A DNA stretch of 12,932 nucleotides, taken from Firmicutes bacterium HGW-Firmicutes-10 (GTDB lineage: Bacteria > Bacillota_I > Bacilli_A > Erysipelotrichales > Erysipelotrichaceae). The stretch lies in the NCBI GenBank assembly GCA_002841605.1, contig PHAF01000046.1:1-12932 (forward strand), written 5' to 3'. The notes beneath the pieces were generated by a model. It searched no databases. It saw only the letters and a program-made list of their open reading frames with translations, and had not been told where the DNA came from. Position numbers and translations under genes: made by a program. Positions 11,863 through 12,932 of this stretch are shown one piece after another. Numbering within the stretch: the stretch's first letter is position 1; every line of letters starts with the position of its first letter.

Positions 11863-12932
11863 TTATGACTTATTTGCTTGCAATGCCATCAAAAGAACAG
11901 ATACATCTGCAGGATTAACACCTGATATCCGCGATGCCATTCCAATCGTAAGCGGTCTGTACTTGATTAGTTTCTGGCGCCCTTCGATCGATAAATGTGC
12001 TACGCTATCATAATTGAAATTCTCAGGAATTTTCCATTGTTCCATGGCCATCAGCTTCGTCGCTTCTTTTTTAGCTTTAACGATATAACCTTCATACTTA
12101 ATCTCGATTTCAACTTGCCGGGCATCCAAAGCATCAATTTCTGTCTCGATATAGGACATCAAATCCGTCATTTCAATATGCGGACGCTTCAGTGAATCAT
12201 AATATGACAAACCTTCATTAAGGATCATATACCCTTTGTCCAAAAGAACTTGTTGTAGAGCGTCTTTGGGCAGAATGCGTTTGCTTTTTAACTCCTCGAC
12301 AAGCAGGGCCTTTGATGATTGTCTGCGCAAGAAATCATCGTAGCGCTTTTGTGACAACAATCCGACCCGATAACCATATTCACTCAGACGAATATCAGCA
12401 TTGTCATGTCTTAGCAATAAACGATATTCAGCTCGTGATGTCAACAAACGATATGGTTCTAGCGTTCCTTTTGTAATCAAATCATCGATCATTACGCCAA
12501 TATATGCTTCATCTCTACGTAAGATAAGCGGTTGCTCTCCCCTGATTTTCAATACCGCATTGATACCGGCAATTAAGCCTTGCCCTGCAGCCTCTTCATA
12601 TCCTGAAGTCCCGTTGATTTGACCGGCACAATACAAACCGTCGATAAGGCGGGTTTCCAAACTTGGGTAGAGCTGTGTCGGTTCTATGGCATCATACTCG
12701 ATGGCATAGGCATACTCAGTAATCACACAATGCTCCAGTCCCGGCAATGTGCGAATCATCTTCTCTTGCACTTCAATGGGTAAGGATGTGGAGAACCCTT
12801 GTACATATATCGTATCTAGTTTTCTGGAAATAGGTTCCAAAAAGATCTGATGTCTTTCTTTATCGGAAAAACGAACCACCTTATCTTCAATCGATGGGCA
12901 ATATCGTGGTCCGACCCCCTCGACAACGCCTG
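11863..12932 (-). CDS. mnmG: tRNA uridine-5-carboxymethylaminomethyl(34) synthesis enzyme MnmG, C-terminal part
   Basis: FAD- and NADH-dependent partner of MnmE in wobble-uridine modification. About 355 C-terminal residues are visible out of a usual total of about 620-630; the N-terminal Rossmann domain lies beyond the right edge. The visible part starts with GVVEGVGPRYCPSIEDKVVR, containing the family's conserved Cys, followed by DKERHQIFLEP, the FAD-contacting NGTSGYEEAAGQGLIAG, TSRAEYRLLLRHDNADIRL and the C-terminal tRNA/MnmE-binding helices with HLSIEGRQKLIKYRPLTIG and ASRISGVNPADVSVLLMAL. The frame is intact to the edge. An internal GTG at 12879 is not the start. It is followed by a strong terminator, so it is transcribed apart from rsmG. 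Confidence 0.97.
   Translation of the reverse strand, partial: GVVEGVGPRYCPSIEDKVVRFSDKERHQIFLEPISRKLDTIYVQGFSTSLPIEVQEKMIRTLPGLEHCVITEYAYAIEYDAIEPTQLYPSLETRLIDGLYCAGQINGTSGYEEAAGQGLIAGINAVLKIRGEQPLILRRDEAYIGVMIDDLITKGTLEPYRLLTSRAEYRLLLRHDNADIRLSEYGYRVGLLSQKRYDDFLRRQSSKALLVEELKSKRILPKDALQQVLLDKGYMILNEGLSYYDSLKRPHIEMTDLMSYIETEIDALDARQVEIEIKYEGYIVKAKKEATKLMAMEQWKIPENFNYDSVAHLSIEGRQKLIKYRPLTIGMASRISGVNPADVSVLLMALQANKS

Overview
The window is a compact housekeeping region of a low- to mid-GC Bacillota chromosome, most likely from the Erysipelotrichia or a close relative. The reasons are a Noc protein next to ParA/ParB, an RNase M5 gene, a cell-wall '3D' lipoprotein beside rnmV, and the Firmicutes order tatD - 3D protein - rnmV - rsmA - ispE - glmU - prs. 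The class-level placement is an inference from gene content and protein flavour. There is no 16S rRNA, tRNA, CRISPR array, insertion sequence or phage gene here.

All genes but one are on the minus strand, so the window is best read from right to left. From the right edge: the C-terminal half of mnmG (tRNA wobble-uridine modification), a strong terminator, then a promoter driving rsmG - noc - parA - parB (16S rRNA methylation, nucleoid occlusion, chromosome segregation), closed by a terminator at 8609-8628. Next is one plus-strand gene, an old-yellow-enzyme-type flavin oxidoreductase (7546-8610), convergent with parB and divergent from mnmE. Then come mnmE - RDD membrane protein - tatD, a single lipoprotein gene with a 3D domain under its own promoter, the overlapping operon rnmV - rsmA - ispE (5S rRNA maturation, 16S dimethylation, isoprenoid precursor synthesis), and finally glmU - prs (UDP-GlcNAc and PRPP synthesis), with prs cut by the left edge.

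Six transcription starts can be proposed. All six show an extended -10 box (TGn followed by a TATAAT-like hexamer); only one has a good -35 box, and most predicted leaders are very short. Four intrinsic terminators can be seen, two of them starting inside a stop codon. No intergenic stretch exceeds about 125 bases.

The main oddity is architectural. In Bacillus subtilis the mnmE-mnmG-rsmG-noc-parA-parB block and the tatD-to-prs block lie on opposite sides of oriC and on opposite strands. Here they are adjacent and co-oriented, mnmE is separated from mnmG, and an oxidoreductase gene sits at the junction. Noc also lacks the N-terminal membrane-targeting segment, and the 3D domain lacks its first aspartate. 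I did not find a wholly new system; most of the window is ordinary core genome.
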